NCBI RefSeq assembly: GCF_049808615.1
Contig: NZ_JBNCAN010000024.1
Coordinates: 1 to 64,000, forward strand
Direction: 5' to 3'
From: Modicisalibacter sp049808615
GTDB taxonomy: Bacteria > Pseudomonadota > Gammaproteobacteria > Pseudomonadales > Halomonadaceae
Length of the DNA stretch: 64,000 nt
Part shown: one piece after another, positions 41,040 to 48,994 of the stretch
Layout of the letters: each line of letters opens with the position of its first letter
Position numbering within the stretch: position 1 is the first letter of the stretch
Translations under genes and position numbers: made by a program
The notes under the pieces: generated by a model
What the model was told of the DNA's origin: nothing
Databases searched by the model: none
What the model saw: only the letters and a program-made list of their open reading frames with translations

Positions 41040-42571
41040 CGGGCTTGCGTCTCCTTGGGATCGTCGACAGGCGTGTCGACATGGGCGGCGGCGGTCATGA
41101 TCTTCTCCTGGGTGGCATCGGCGCGAGTGAACTCGCCGGTGATACGGCCATTGGCAAGCACCATGATGCGATCGGACAGGCCGAGCAGTTCGGTCATCTC
41201 CGAGGAAATCAGCAACACGCACTTGCCCTCGCGCTTGAGTCGGTTGATCAGCAGGTAGATCTCGCGCTTGGCACCCACATCGACACCCCGGGTGGGTTCG
41301 TCGAGGATCACGATGTCCGGCTGGCACATCAATGCCTTGGCCAGGGAGACCTTCTGCTGGTTGCCCCCGGAGAGCGTCTCGGTGGACTGGCCGGGATCGC
41401 TCAGCTTGATGCGGAAGGCATCGACATACTCGCGTACCGCCGTGCGCTCCTGGCCGTGACGGATGATGCCCAGGGGGCCGCAAAAGGTGGGCAGGGCGGT
41501 CAGCGACATGTTCTCGGCCACCGAATGATCAAGCAGCAGACCGGCCTGCTTGCGATCCTCCGGCACATACACCAATCCGGCTCTCAATGCCTGCTGTGGG
41601 GAAGCGAAACGCACCTTGCGACCGCGCAGGCGCAACTGACCGGAGCGCATGGCGACGTCGCCGCAGATGGCCTGAGCCATTTCCGTGCGCCCGGCCCCCA
41701 TCAGGCCGCCGAAGCCCAGCACCTCGCCGGCCCGGGCATGAAAGGACACGCCCTCGACACCCGGCGCGACAAGCGCGCTCGCCTCGATCAGGGTGTCGCC
41801 CGGCGTCGGCGGCTCATAGGGGTAGCGATCGGCCAGTTCGCGACCGACCATCTGGCGAATCAGGTGCTCCTCGTTCGACTCGCCGGTCGGCCCTTGATGC
41901 ACCAGCCGACCGTCGCGCAGCACCGCGACGTCGTCGCACATGCGGAAGATCTCCCCCAGGCGGTGGGTGATCAGCACCAGGGACTTGCCGGCGTCGCGCA
42001 GGGTGTCCACCACCTTGGCCAGAATATCGGTCTCGACATCGGTGAGCGAGTCGGTGGGCTCGTCCATGACGATGATCTCGGCATCCAGGGACAGGGCGCG
42101 GGCAATCTCGACCATCTGCTGTTGGCCGATGCTCAGGCGCGAGACCGGGGTGCGTGGATCGAGCCGCTGTTGCAGGCGTTCGAGCAGCGTGCTCGACTCC
42201 CGATACAATCGGGGCCAGTCGACGGTTCCGAGCCGCGTGCGCGGTTCGCGCCCCAGGAAGATGTTCTCGCCGGCACAGAGCGTCGGAATCAGGTTCAGTT
42301 CCTGATGGATGATGGCGATGCCCGCGTCCATCGCCTGGCGCGGCGTGGTGAAGCGCACTTTCTCGCCACGCAGTGTGATGCTGCCGGCATCGGCGCGATA
42401 GACACCGCTGAGGATCTTCATCAGCGTCGATTTGCCCGCGCCGTTCTCGCCGGCCAGGGCCTGAACCCGGCCCGGATACAGCGCCAGATTGACGTCCGCC
42501 AGCACCTTCACACCGGCGAACGCCTTGTCGATGCCCTGCAGTTGCATCAGTGGGGCGTTATTGGCTGCCAT
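41036..42571 (-). CDS. rbsA: Ribose-type ABC transporter ATPase (double domain)
   Basis: A 511-residue protein with two fused ATP-binding domains. The first has GENGAGKSTLMKILSGVYRA (Walker A), RLSIGQQQMVEIARAL (signature) and IIVMDEPTDSLTD (Walker B). The second has a degenerate Walker A (GGLMGAGRTEMAQAI, normal for sugar ABC ATPases), TLSGGNQQKVSLAKAL and IVILDEPTRGVDVGAK. It is the first gene of rbsACB-rbsR. No ribokinase (rbsK) or pyranase (rbsD) gene is in the window. Confidence 0.94.
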   Translation of the reverse strand: MAANNAPLMQLQGIDKAFAGVKVLADVNLALYPGRVQALAGENGAGKSTLMKILSGVYRADAGSITLRGEKVRFTTPRQAMDAGIAIIHQELNLIPTLCAGENIFLGREPRTRLGTVDWPRLYRESSTLLERLQQRLDPRTPVSRLSIGQQQMVEIARALSLDAEIIVMDEPTDSLTDVETDILAKVVDTLRDAGKSLVLITHRLGEIFRMCDDVAVLRDGRLVHQGPTGESNEEHLIRQMVGRELADRYPYEPPTPGDTLIEASALVAPGVEGVSFHARAGEVLGFGGLMGAGRTEMAQAICGDVAMRSGQLRLRGRKVRFASPQQALRAGLVYVPEDRKQAGLLLDHSVAENMSLTALPTFCGPLGIIRHGQERTAVREYVDAFRIKLSDPGQSTETLSGGNQQKVSLAKALMCQPDIVILDEPTRGVDVGAKREIYLLINRLKREGKCVLLISSEMTELLGLSDRIMVLANGRITGEFTRADATQEKIMTAAAHVDTPVDDPKETQAR

Positions 42572-42612
42572 TCACTTGAATTCCCTTTCTCGACTATAGG
42601 CATAGGGTAGTA

Positions 42613-42626
42613 CGCAAACGTTTGCG
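42613..42626 (-). promoter_or_regulatory. LacI/RbsR-type operator upstream of rbsA
   Basis: CGCAAACGTTTGCG is a perfect 14-base palindrome with the central CG of LacI/GalR-family operators, 42 bases upstream of the rbsA start. The regulator encoded at the operon's end is the natural ligand. It would block transcription in the absence of sugar. Confidence 0.8.
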
Positions 42627-42680
42627 CCTACGATTGGCGGAAAGTCTGAAATGCGGATCGGCCATGGGAAGATGGCAGGC

Positions 42681-42746
42681 TTACAGTGGCTTGTGTCGGC
42701 AGAATTGCTTGACGGCATCGTCGGTGAGATCAATCCGCCAAGCCAA
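42681..42746 (-). pseudogene. RelE/ParE toxin remnant (N-terminal 21 codons)
   Basis: On the minus strand a TTG-started frame reads LAWRIDLTDDAVKQFCRHKP and then stops. M-A-W-x-I-x-L-x-x-x-A-x-K-Q-x is the usual beginning of RelE/ParE toxins. It overlaps the end of a RelB-like antitoxin remnant, the normal gene order. Nothing of the rest of the toxin is present. Confidence 0.45.
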
Positions 42747-42888
42747 GGTTACGCTCCACCTCATCCAGATTATGGGTTGTCATCTCGCCGCGACGAACCT
42801 GTTCAAGGGCTTGCTCGGCCAGATAGATATCCTCGAGATCCTCCAGGCGTTCGAGGATCGCCTCTCGAGCGTAATAGCTCTTGCTCAG
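42730..42888 (-). pseudogene. RelB/ribbon-helix-helix antitoxin remnant (C-terminal part)
   Basis: Directly at the stop of the GntR gene begins the frame LSKSYYAREAILERLEDLED followed by IYLAEQALEQVRRGEMTTHN and LDEVERNLGLAD. The S-x-Y-x-A-R-E-A-I-L-E-x-L-E-D-L-E-D-I-Y-L-A-E stretch is characteristic of RelB/ribbon-helix-helix antitoxins after their N-terminal DNA-binding strand. That strand and any start codon are missing. With the RelE fragment downstream it is a dead relBE pair, truncated on both sides. Confidence 0.6.
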
Positions 42889-43553
42889 GCCGTTTCCCGG
42901 TCCTCGATGGCGCCATCCACCGAGGCGACCTCGAGCTTGTGGCAAAGGTGATCGCGTAGCACCTGTCCCAATTGCCGCCCATCCCGCTGTTTCAGGGCAA
43001 CAATCATCTTCTCGTGATCCGCTACTGCCTGCTGCCAAAAGCTGTCGGACATCTTCTTGGAGTAGCGCACGCGCTTCACGCGTTGACTGAGGTTGCTGTA
43101 CATCTCTTGCAGCACCTCGTTGTCGGAGGCAATCAGGATGCTTTCGTGAATTTGTTGGTTGATCAAGAAGTACTCGGCAAGCTCCCTATCTCGATAGTGC
43201 TGAAGCATTTTCTCATGCAGGGCACAGATCTTGTCGATGTCCTCGTCGCTGATGTGCTGGCAAGCCAGCTCGCCGGACAAGCCTTCCAACGCTGCCATCA
43301 GATCGAAGGTGTCCTTGATCATCTTGAGCGTCACCTGGCGGACCCGCGCGCCGCGGTTGGGCAACAGTTCTATCAGGCCTTCCGAAGCGAGTACCTTGAG
43401 CGCTTCACGAAGTGGTGTGCGTGATACACCGAATTGTTCGCACAGCTCTCGTTCGGGAATGCGTTGACCGGAAGCGAGATCGCCGTGCTCGATCAGATCA
43501 CGAATACGGTCGGCGACTTCGCGATAAAGGGTCTGATATTGAATCTTGCTCAT
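42885..43553 (-). CDS. GntR-family regulator, FCD (FadR-like) subgroup
   Basis: A 222-residue regulator. The winged helix-turn-helix is VADRIRDLIEHGDLASGQRI, then PERELCEQFGVSRTPLREAL and KVLASEGLIELLPNRGARVR. The FCD domain (from residue about 80) has LMAALEGLSGELACQHISDE, a FLINQQIHESILIASDN metal-binding stretch and ADHEKMIVALKQRD. FCD domains bind small carboxylates, often with a metal ion. It is divergent from dctP and probably controls the TRAP/CoA cluster. ATG 43553 has AAGGAAG five bases upstream; longer frames reach into the intergenic region. Confidence 0.88.
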   Translation of the reverse strand: MSKIQYQTLYREVADRIRDLIEHGDLASGQRIPERELCEQFGVSRTPLREALKVLASEGLIELLPNRGARVRQVTLKMIKDTFDLMAALEGLSGELACQHISDEDIDKICALHEKMLQHYRDRELAEYFLINQQIHESILIASDNEVLQEMYSNLSQRVKRVRYSKKMSDSFWQQAVADHEKMIVALKQRDGRQLGQVLRDHLCHKLEVASVDGAIEDRETA

Positions 43554-44026
43554 ACTCACTTCCTTGATGCTCGCGAAAGATATTTCGCCCTGTCGGAAAC
43601 AGCGTGGCGAGGTTCGCTTAATTGTGTAAAGCATTATGAATGCAAAAATTCATTGGGTACAGATGATTGATTTCGTGGCCTTGAAGACGATCGCTTTATG
43701 CAATTCTCAAGTAAACAACAGTAACAGTTCTAAGTGATTTTCATGGCTGATCTGGTTTATGGCGTCAAGTTTTTGCTGACTCGTGCCGATCATAGTCATA
43801 TCCCGGGGTGCTTTCAGCACGTCGCGGGAAAAGGGTGGATTCGTTGACGGTGGAGTTGGAAGGCGACAACGGGCCAGTGAATGTTTCGTTCTAGTCAAGA
43901 GGTTTCGACGAAAGTTTAATTTCGAATTTTGAATTTTGAATTCATTCTCAGTGCAAGTCGGTTGGAAAAGTAAAATCTCAATCAACCGGTACGAATATAA
44001 AAACAACATCATCAGTGGAGTAAACC
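43554..44026. promoter_or_regulatory. Divergent control region between gntR and dctP
   Basis: 473 bases with no gene. It holds an inverted repeat ATGAAT-GCAAAA-ATTCAT (43636-43653) near the gntR side. Near dctP is an AT-rich stretch of direct repeats (GAATTTTGAATTTTGAATTC) ending in TGAATTCATT (43937-43946). The same ten bases occur upstream of the aminotransferase gene at 48950. These are candidate GntR sites. A GGAG lies about eight bases before the dctP ATG. I could not pick a convincing -35/-10 pair for dctP. Confidence 0.45.
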
Positions 44027-44998
44027 ATGAAGTTTCTAAAAACAGCGCTAGCGGCGACCGTCATGGTCTTTGGTGTCCAGGCGGCGAACGCCAACGAAAT
44101 CGAGATCAAGTTCGGCCACGTGGGTGGGCCGGGTTCCTTGTTCGAAAAATCAGCCAATGAATTCGTGCGGCTAGCCAACGAACGCCTGGAGGGGCAGGCC
44201 AATGTGGCGGCCTACGGTTCCAGTCAGTTGGGAACCGACTCCCAGATGCTCAACAAGCTCAAGCTGGGAACCCTGGACCTGGCGCTACCCTCTTCCATCA
44301 TGAGCAGCGTGGCGCCGGAATTCTCGCTCTTCGAGATGCCCTATCTCATTGAGGATCGAGACCATATGCGTCGGGTGCGCGAAGACTTCCTGCGCGACAC
44401 GCTCTACGAAGCCGCGGAGGGCAAGAACTACAAGATCATCGGTATCTGGGAGAACGGCTTCCGCCAGATCACCAACAACGTCAGGCCGATCAACGTGCCT
44501 TCCGATCTCGAAGGCATCAAGCTGAGAACGCCCAACGGGGTATGGCGCGTGGAGATGTTCAAGAGCTATGGTGCCAATCCTGCTCCCATGGCGCTTTCCG
44601 AGGCGTTCGTCGCCCTGCAGACCGGCGCCATGGACGGTCAGGAAAACCCCTTGGTTCAGATCTACTCACAGCGCTTCCAGGAAGTTCAGGATTACCTCTC
44701 ACTCTCCAACCATGTCTATACCCCGGCTTACGTGCTGGCCGGCGCCAGTTGGAATCGCCTGCCCGAGGATGTTCGTAAGGTGCTGGTCGAGACCGCAGAG
44801 GAGGTTGAGACCTATGCACTGGAGCAGGGCGCCGAACTCGACGACAGCCTGCTCGCCAAGTTCGAGGAGGCGGGCATGAAGATCAATAAGGTGGATACGC
44901 AAGCCTTTGTCGATGGGTCCGCCGCGATCTACGAGAAGTTCGGCAACGAAGTGGAGGGCGGTAAGGAGATGATCGAGAAGGTCGACGCGCTGCGCTGA
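44027..44998 (+). CDS. dctP: TRAP transporter substrate-binding protein (DctP family)
   Basis: A 323-residue periplasmic protein with a signal peptide (MKFLKTALAATVMVFGVQAA, cut near ANA). The mature protein starts EIEIKFGHVGGPGSLFEKSA. The family's carboxylate-binding Arg probably lies in GIKLRTPNGVWRVEM, followed by LSEAFVALQTGAMDGQENPL. It captures an organic acid and hands it to DctQM. The ligand is likely a small carboxylate given the CoA and hydroxyacid enzymes that follow, but it cannot be named. Confidence 0.92.
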   Translation: MKFLKTALAATVMVFGVQAANANEIEIKFGHVGGPGSLFEKSANEFVRLANERLEGQANVAAYGSSQLGTDSQMLNKLKLGTLDLALPSSIMSSVAPEFSLFEMPYLIEDRDHMRRVREDFLRDTLYEAAEGKNYKIIGIWENGFRQITNNVRPINVPSDLEGIKLRTPNGVWRVEMFKSYGANPAPMALSEAFVALQTGAMDGQENPLVQIYSQRFQEVQDYLSLSNHVYTPAYVLAGASWNRLPEDVRKVLVETAEEVETYALEQGAELDDSLLAKFEEAGMKINKVDTQAFVDGSAAIYEKFGNEVEGGKEMIEKVDALR

Positions 44999-45018
44999 GA
45001 TTTTTCGACCCTGTGAAT

Positions 45019-45060
45019 AGGGCGTCTCACCGGCCTTTGATGATTCGGTGAGACGACCCT
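45019..45060 (+). other. Stem-loop between dctP and dctQ
   Basis: CGTCTCACCG (45023-45032) and CGGTGAGACG (45046-45055) form a perfect 10-bp stem, extended by AGGG/CCCT with one bulged base. The 13-base loop has no T run after it. Such structures between a binding-protein gene and its permease genes often stabilise the upstream mRNA or partly stop transcription, so that much more binding protein than permease is made. AGGG can also pair with an upstream CCCT (45009-45012), giving an alternative fold. Confidence 0.55.
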
Positions 45061-45089
45061 TTCTCGTTTCTTCTCTGGAGATGGCTATC

Positions 45090-45620
45090 GTGTCCTTGAG
45101 CAATATCAAGGCGGCTTATCAGAAGCTGCTGGAATTCATCGTCTTCCTGAATGTGGTGGCGCTGTCCGGGGTCGTGATCGTCGGCTTCATGTCACGTCTA
45201 CTGGGTTCTCCCTTCAGTTGGTACGACGAGGTAGCCTCAGTGGGGCTTGCCTGGCTGACCTATTATGGCGCGGCACTGGCCGCGGCCAAGGGTGCGCACA
45301 TCACCTGTCCGAGCATCATCAACATGGCACCTCCCAGCATTCGTCTACCGGTGGCCCTGCTGGCGGAAGCGATCACCATCGCCTTCTTCGTGCTGCTCGC
45401 CTACACCGGCTATCAGGTAGTGGCGATTCTGGAGGGATCGACCCTGGTGAGCCTGACCAGCATCTCGTTGCAGCTTACTCAGTCTGTCATCCCCATCGGG
45501 TCTGCGCTGTTCATCATCGCTCAGTTGTTGCGCTTGCCGGAAGTGATCGCAAGCGCTCGAGGCGCGGGCTTCATCGATCACGAACTCGAGGAGGCGGGCA
45601 TCAGCCCCGACAAACAATGA
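45090..45620 (+). CDS. dctQ: TRAP transporter small permease (DctQ family)
   Basis: A protein of about 176 residues with four membrane segments. LLEFIVFLNVVALSGVVIVG is the first. The conserved WYDEVASVGLAWLTYYGAAL and AAKGAHITCPSI between segments 2 and 3 are DctQ marks. GTG 45090 is chosen because GGAG lies nine bases upstream; ATG 45081 directly abuts that GGAG and an in-frame GTG at 45048 lies in the stem-loop. The stop overlaps the dctM start. Confidence 0.88.
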   Translation: MSLSNIKAAYQKLLEFIVFLNVVALSGVVIVGFMSRLLGSPFSWYDEVASVGLAWLTYYGAALAAAKGAHITCPSIINMAPPSIRLPVALLAEAITIAFFVLLAYTGYQVVAILEGSTLVSLTSISLQLTQSVIPIGSALFIIAQLLRLPEVIASARGAGFIDHELEEAGISPDKQ

Positions 45621-46900
45621 TCATTCTATCGATGTTCGTGGGGCTGATACTGCTGATCCTCATCAACGTGCCGGTGGCCGTGGCGCTTGGCATCGTCGGC
45701 GCCTTGGCGACTATCGTCAGTTTCGGCACCTTTGCCCTGCCCAATGTGGGCATGGTGATGTTCGACGGGGCGACCAAATTTCCGCTGATCGCGATACCGC
45801 TATTCATTCTGGCCGGCGCCATCATGAACGCCTCGAGTATCTCTCGGCGTTTGATCGATCTGGCCATGGCGATGGTGGGGTTCATCAAGGGTGGCCTGTC
45901 CATGGTCACCATCGGCGCCTCGATCTTCTTTGCCGAGATCTCCGGCTCGGCGGTGGCCGGCGTCTCGGCCATCGGCAGCATCCTGATTCCGGCGATGCGC
46001 AAGAAGGGCTATTCCAAGGAATTCTCGGCGGCCATCTCCTCATCGGCGGCGAGCCTGGCCATCATTCTACCGCCTTCGATTCCCATGATTCTTTATGCCG
46101 TGATGTCCGGCGAGTCCGTGGTCAAGATGTTCATCGCCGGTATCTTCCCGGGGCTGCTGGGCGCCATGGGGCTGGCCGCGATGTGCTATTACCTGGCCCA
46201 CAAGCACGATTTTCCCTCCGAAGGAAAGTTTCAGGCCAAGCAACTCTGGGAGGCCTTCAAGGGCGCGATCTGGGCGTTGCTGATCCCCGTCATCATCCTG
46301 GGGGGCATCTTCGGCGGCATCGTCACCGCAACCGAGGGGGCCGCACTGGCGGTGGTAGTGGCGATCTTCATCAGCGCCGTGGTCTATCGTGAGTTCACGC
46401 TGAAGATCTTCTACAAGGCCTGCATCGATGCGGGCATCCAGACGGCGGTGGTCATGTTGCTGGTAGCCAGCTCCGCGGTGGTGGGGCTGTATCTCACCGA
46501 GACCCAGATTCCCCAGCAGATGGCCAACTCCATCAGTGATTTGACGGATAACAAGTACGTCATCCTGGCGCTGCTCAACGTGATCTTCCTGATCCTCGGT
46601 ATCTTTTTGCACTCCGCCGCGGCCATCATCCTGGTCGTACCCATCGTGTTGCCCCTGGTGACGGCGGTGGGCATCGATCCGCTGCATTTCGGCCTGATCG
46701 TGACGCTGAACCTGGCCATCGGTCAGCAGACACCGCCGGTGGCCAGCGTATTGATTGCCTCCTGCTCGATCGCCCGTTCGGATATCTGGGCCACGACCCG
46801 CGTCAATCTGTGGTTCATCGGGGTGCTGTTCCTGATCTTGATGATCAATACCTATGTGCCGGCCTTTGCACTAGCCCTGGTCAACTTCGTGTATGGGTAA
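45617..46900 (+). CDS. dctM: TRAP transporter large permease (DctM family)
   Basis: A 427-residue integral membrane protein with about twelve segments that drives sodium-coupled uptake. Family stretches are FPLIAIPLFILAGAIMNASS, GASIFFAEISGSAVAGVSAI and AISSSAASLAIILPPSIPMI (scoop-like re-entrant motif with Ser and Pro-Pro), and later TPPVASVLIASCSIARSD. ATG 45617 overlaps the dctQ stop; the longer open frame upstream is a shadow of dctQ. Confidence 0.94.
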   Translation: MIILSMFVGLILLILINVPVAVALGIVGALATIVSFGTFALPNVGMVMFDGATKFPLIAIPLFILAGAIMNASSISRRLIDLAMAMVGFIKGGLSMVTIGASIFFAEISGSAVAGVSAIGSILIPAMRKKGYSKEFSAAISSSAASLAIILPPSIPMILYAVMSGESVVKMFIAGIFPGLLGAMGLAAMCYYLAHKHDFPSEGKFQAKQLWEAFKGAIWALLIPVIILGGIFGGIVTATEGAALAVVVAIFISAVVYREFTLKIFYKACIDAGIQTAVVMLLVASSAVVGLYLTETQIPQQMANSISDLTDNKYVILALLNVIFLILGIFLHSAAAIILVVPIVLPLVTAVGIDPLHFGLIVTLNLAIGQQTPPVASVLIASCSIARSDIWATTRVNLWFIGVLFLILMINTYVPAFALALVNFVYG

Positions 46901-46927
46901 GCAGCGCCTAGAGCCATGGAGAAATTC

Positions 46928-47710
46928 ATGAACGAGAGTGTGATCTACGAGCAGCGTGGCGGAGTGGCCTGGATCGGTTTCAACCGCCCGAAGAGTCGCA
47001 ATGCCATGACCTGGGAGATGTATGACGCCCTGGAAGCGCACTGCGATCGCCTGAGCACGGATGACGACGTGCGCGCGGTGGTGCTGTACGGCGTGGGGGG
47101 CGAGGCCTTTGTCGCGGGTACCGACATCACCCAGTTCGCGCATTTTTCAACGCCTCAGGATGCGCTGGACTACGAGCGACGCATCGAGCGGGTGGTCGAC
47201 AAGCTGGAGACGCTGAACAAACCGACCATCGCTCTGATCGAGGGCGTTTGTGTGGGCGGGGGGGCGGCCCTGGCGATGGTTTGCGACTTCCGCTATTGCA
47301 CGCCGTCGCTGAAGTTCGGTGTCCCCATCGCCAAGACGCTGGGTAATACCCTGTCGATCACCAACGTATCGCGGCTGATCGATATGGTGGGTATTGCCCG
47401 CACCAAGGAGGTGTTGATGCGTGCCCACTTGCTCGATGCCGATGAGGCCCAACAGGCCGGGCTCGTGAACGCTGTCTTTGCATCGGACGTGATCGTCGAT
47501 GAAGTGACGTCTCTGGCCGAGGAGTTCGCCCAATTCGCTCCGCTGACCCTGCAGGCGAGCAAGGCGCTGATCGGGCGTGTGCAGGCGCAGCGACGCGTTG
47601 CCCTGGAAGCCGGCGATGATTGGGTCTCCACCTGTTACATGAGCGACGACTTCAAGTCGGCAGTCAATAAGTTCGTCAACAAGGTGCCTTTTGACTGGAT
47701 AGGGCGTTAG
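46928..47710 (+). CDS. Crotonase-fold protein lacking both hydratase glutamates
   Basis: A 260-residue enoyl-CoA hydratase/isomerase superfamily protein. The fold is clear: WIGFNRPKSRNAMTWEMYDA, oxyanion-hole stretches EAFVAGTDITQF and EGVCVGGGAALAMVCDFRYC, then FGVPIAKTLGNTLSITNVSR. In hydratases the acid/base residues are Glu in G-G-G-x-E-L-A and Glu in F-G-x-P-E; here they are Ala and Ile. It is thus unlikely to add water to enoyl-CoA in the usual way and may be an isomerase, hydrolase or other crotonase. ATG 46928 has GGAG ten bases upstream; ATG 46916 precedes that site. Confidence 0.85.
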   Translation: MNESVIYEQRGGVAWIGFNRPKSRNAMTWEMYDALEAHCDRLSTDDDVRAVVLYGVGGEAFVAGTDITQFAHFSTPQDALDYERRIERVVDKLETLNKPTIALIEGVCVGGGAALAMVCDFRYCTPSLKFGVPIAKTLGNTLSITNVSRLIDMVGIARTKEVLMRAHLLDADEAQQAGLVNAVFASDVIVDEVTSLAEEFAQFAPLTLQASKALIGRVQAQRRVALEAGDDWVSTCYMSDDFKSAVNKFVNKVPFDWIGR

Positions 47711-47743
47711 GTATTCATAAAACAACAATCAGGGAGAAGCGCC

Positions 47744-48931
47744 ATGCTACCTCTACAGAATATGAAAGTGCTGGATGCCTCCCAGATCATGGCCGGGCCT
47801 TACTGCACCATGGTGCTGGCCGACATGGGCGCCGAGGTGATCAAGGTCGAGAAAGTCAATGGGGGCGACGACAGTCGCCAGATGGGGCCCTATGTCAACG
47901 ACGAGTCGACCTGCTTTTCTCAGATCAATCGCAACAAGAAGAGCATCTCGCTCAATCTCAAGGAGCAGCGCGGTCGCGAGCTCTTCTACCGCCTGGCCGA
48001 AGAAGCCGATGTGATCGTCGAGAATTATCGACCCGGGGTGACCAAGTCGCTGGCCATCGACTACGACACCATCAAAGGGATCAATCCCGGCATCATTTAT
48101 TGCTCGATTTCCGGCTATGGTCAGACCGGTCCTTATAGCCATAAGGGCGGCTTCGATCTGGTCGCCCAGGGCATGACCGGGCTGATGTCCATGACCGGTG
48201 AGAAGGGCGGTCGCCCGCTGAAGACCGGCATCGCGGTCTATGATATCGGCGCCGGCATCACGGCGGTCTACTCCATCCTCGCCGCCTACATTCACAAGAT
48301 GAACAGCGGCGAAGGGCAACATGTCGATATCGCCATCACGGAGTGCGGCTTGCCCTGGTTCACCTGGGAAGCGGCGGCCTACTTCGCCGAGGGCAAGGTG
48401 CCGGAGGCGACCGGCTGGCGTCATCGTGTCTCGGCGCCGTATCAGGCGGTCAAGGTCCGGGATGGCTACATCATGCTGGGCTGCGCCAATCAGCGTACCT
48501 GGGAGCGCTTTTGCCGCGACGTGCTGGGGCGCGAGGACTTGATGGCGGATGAGCGCTTTTTGACCAACTTCGATCGGGGGCAGCATGTCGAGGCGCTCGA
48601 GGCGCTACTCGAAGCGATACTCGTCGAGCAGGACGCCGATTTCTGGCTCGAGCGCTGCGACAAGGCTGGGGTGCCAGCGGGACCAATCAACGACTTCGAT
48701 CAGGCCATGCGGGATGAGCATTACCTGGCCCGCGGCATGGTGCAGGAGATGGATCACCCGGTGATCGGGCGGATGAAGACCATCGGCTTTCCCAGCAAGT
48801 TCTCGCGCACGCCATCACAGATTCGCAGTCCCGCGCCGCTGTTTGCCCAGCATACCAATGAGGTCTTGTCGCAACTTGGACTTTCATCTGACGATATCGA
48901 GGACCTCCGCGCTGCGGGACACATCAAATAG
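47744..48931 (+). CDS. CaiB/BaiF-type (class III) CoA transferase
   Basis: A 395-residue enzyme moving CoA between carboxylic acids. The N-terminal QIMAGPYCTMVLADMGAEVI and KVEKVNGGDDSR bind CoA. IIYCSISGYGQTGPYSHKGG leads into FDLVAQGMTGLMSMTG, whose Asp is the catalytic residue of the family. The late GVPAGPINDFDQAM is conserved. It has a GGGAG ribosome-binding site and follows the crotonase gene by 33 bases. It would activate the imported acid; donor and acceptor are unknown. Confidence 0.9.
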   Translation: MLPLQNMKVLDASQIMAGPYCTMVLADMGAEVIKVEKVNGGDDSRQMGPYVNDESTCFSQINRNKKSISLNLKEQRGRELFYRLAEEADVIVENYRPGVTKSLAIDYDTIKGINPGIIYCSISGYGQTGPYSHKGGFDLVAQGMTGLMSMTGEKGGRPLKTGIAVYDIGAGITAVYSILAAYIHKMNSGEGQHVDIAITECGLPWFTWEAAAYFAEGKVPEATGWRHRVSAPYQAVKVRDGYIMLGCANQRTWERFCRDVLGREDLMADERFLTNFDRGQHVEALEALLEAILVEQDADFWLERCDKAGVPAGPINDFDQAMRDEHYLARGMVQEMDHPVIGRMKTIGFPSKFSRTPSQIRSPAPLFAQHTNEVLSQLGLSSDDIEDLRAAGHIK

Positions 48932-48949
48932 TTTTTTTATGGCGTTAAT

Positions 48950-48959
48950 TGAATTCATT
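48950..48959. promoter_or_regulatory. Candidate GntR operator repeat
   Basis: TGAATTCATT, containing the perfect palindrome TGAATTCA, 35 bases before the aminotransferase ATG. The identical ten bases lie upstream of dctP (43937-43946). Shared sites in one cluster with a divergent regulator suggest a common operator and perhaps a second promoter. This is inferred from two copies only. Confidence 0.35.
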
Positions 48960-48994
48960 ATCAAAAATACAAAATCGAGCATGGAGTTTTCGTC

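Noticed and set aside
41045..42610. A 521-codon open frame antisense to rbsA
   Set aside because: Exact shadow of the GC-rich rbsA gene. Its product (many His, Gln and Gly in no order) has no fold-like pattern, while rbsA has every ABC motif.
45218..45616. N-terminal extension of DctM through dctQ
   Set aside because: It is a frame-shadow of dctQ. ATG 45617 overlaps the dctQ stop and gives the normal DctM length.
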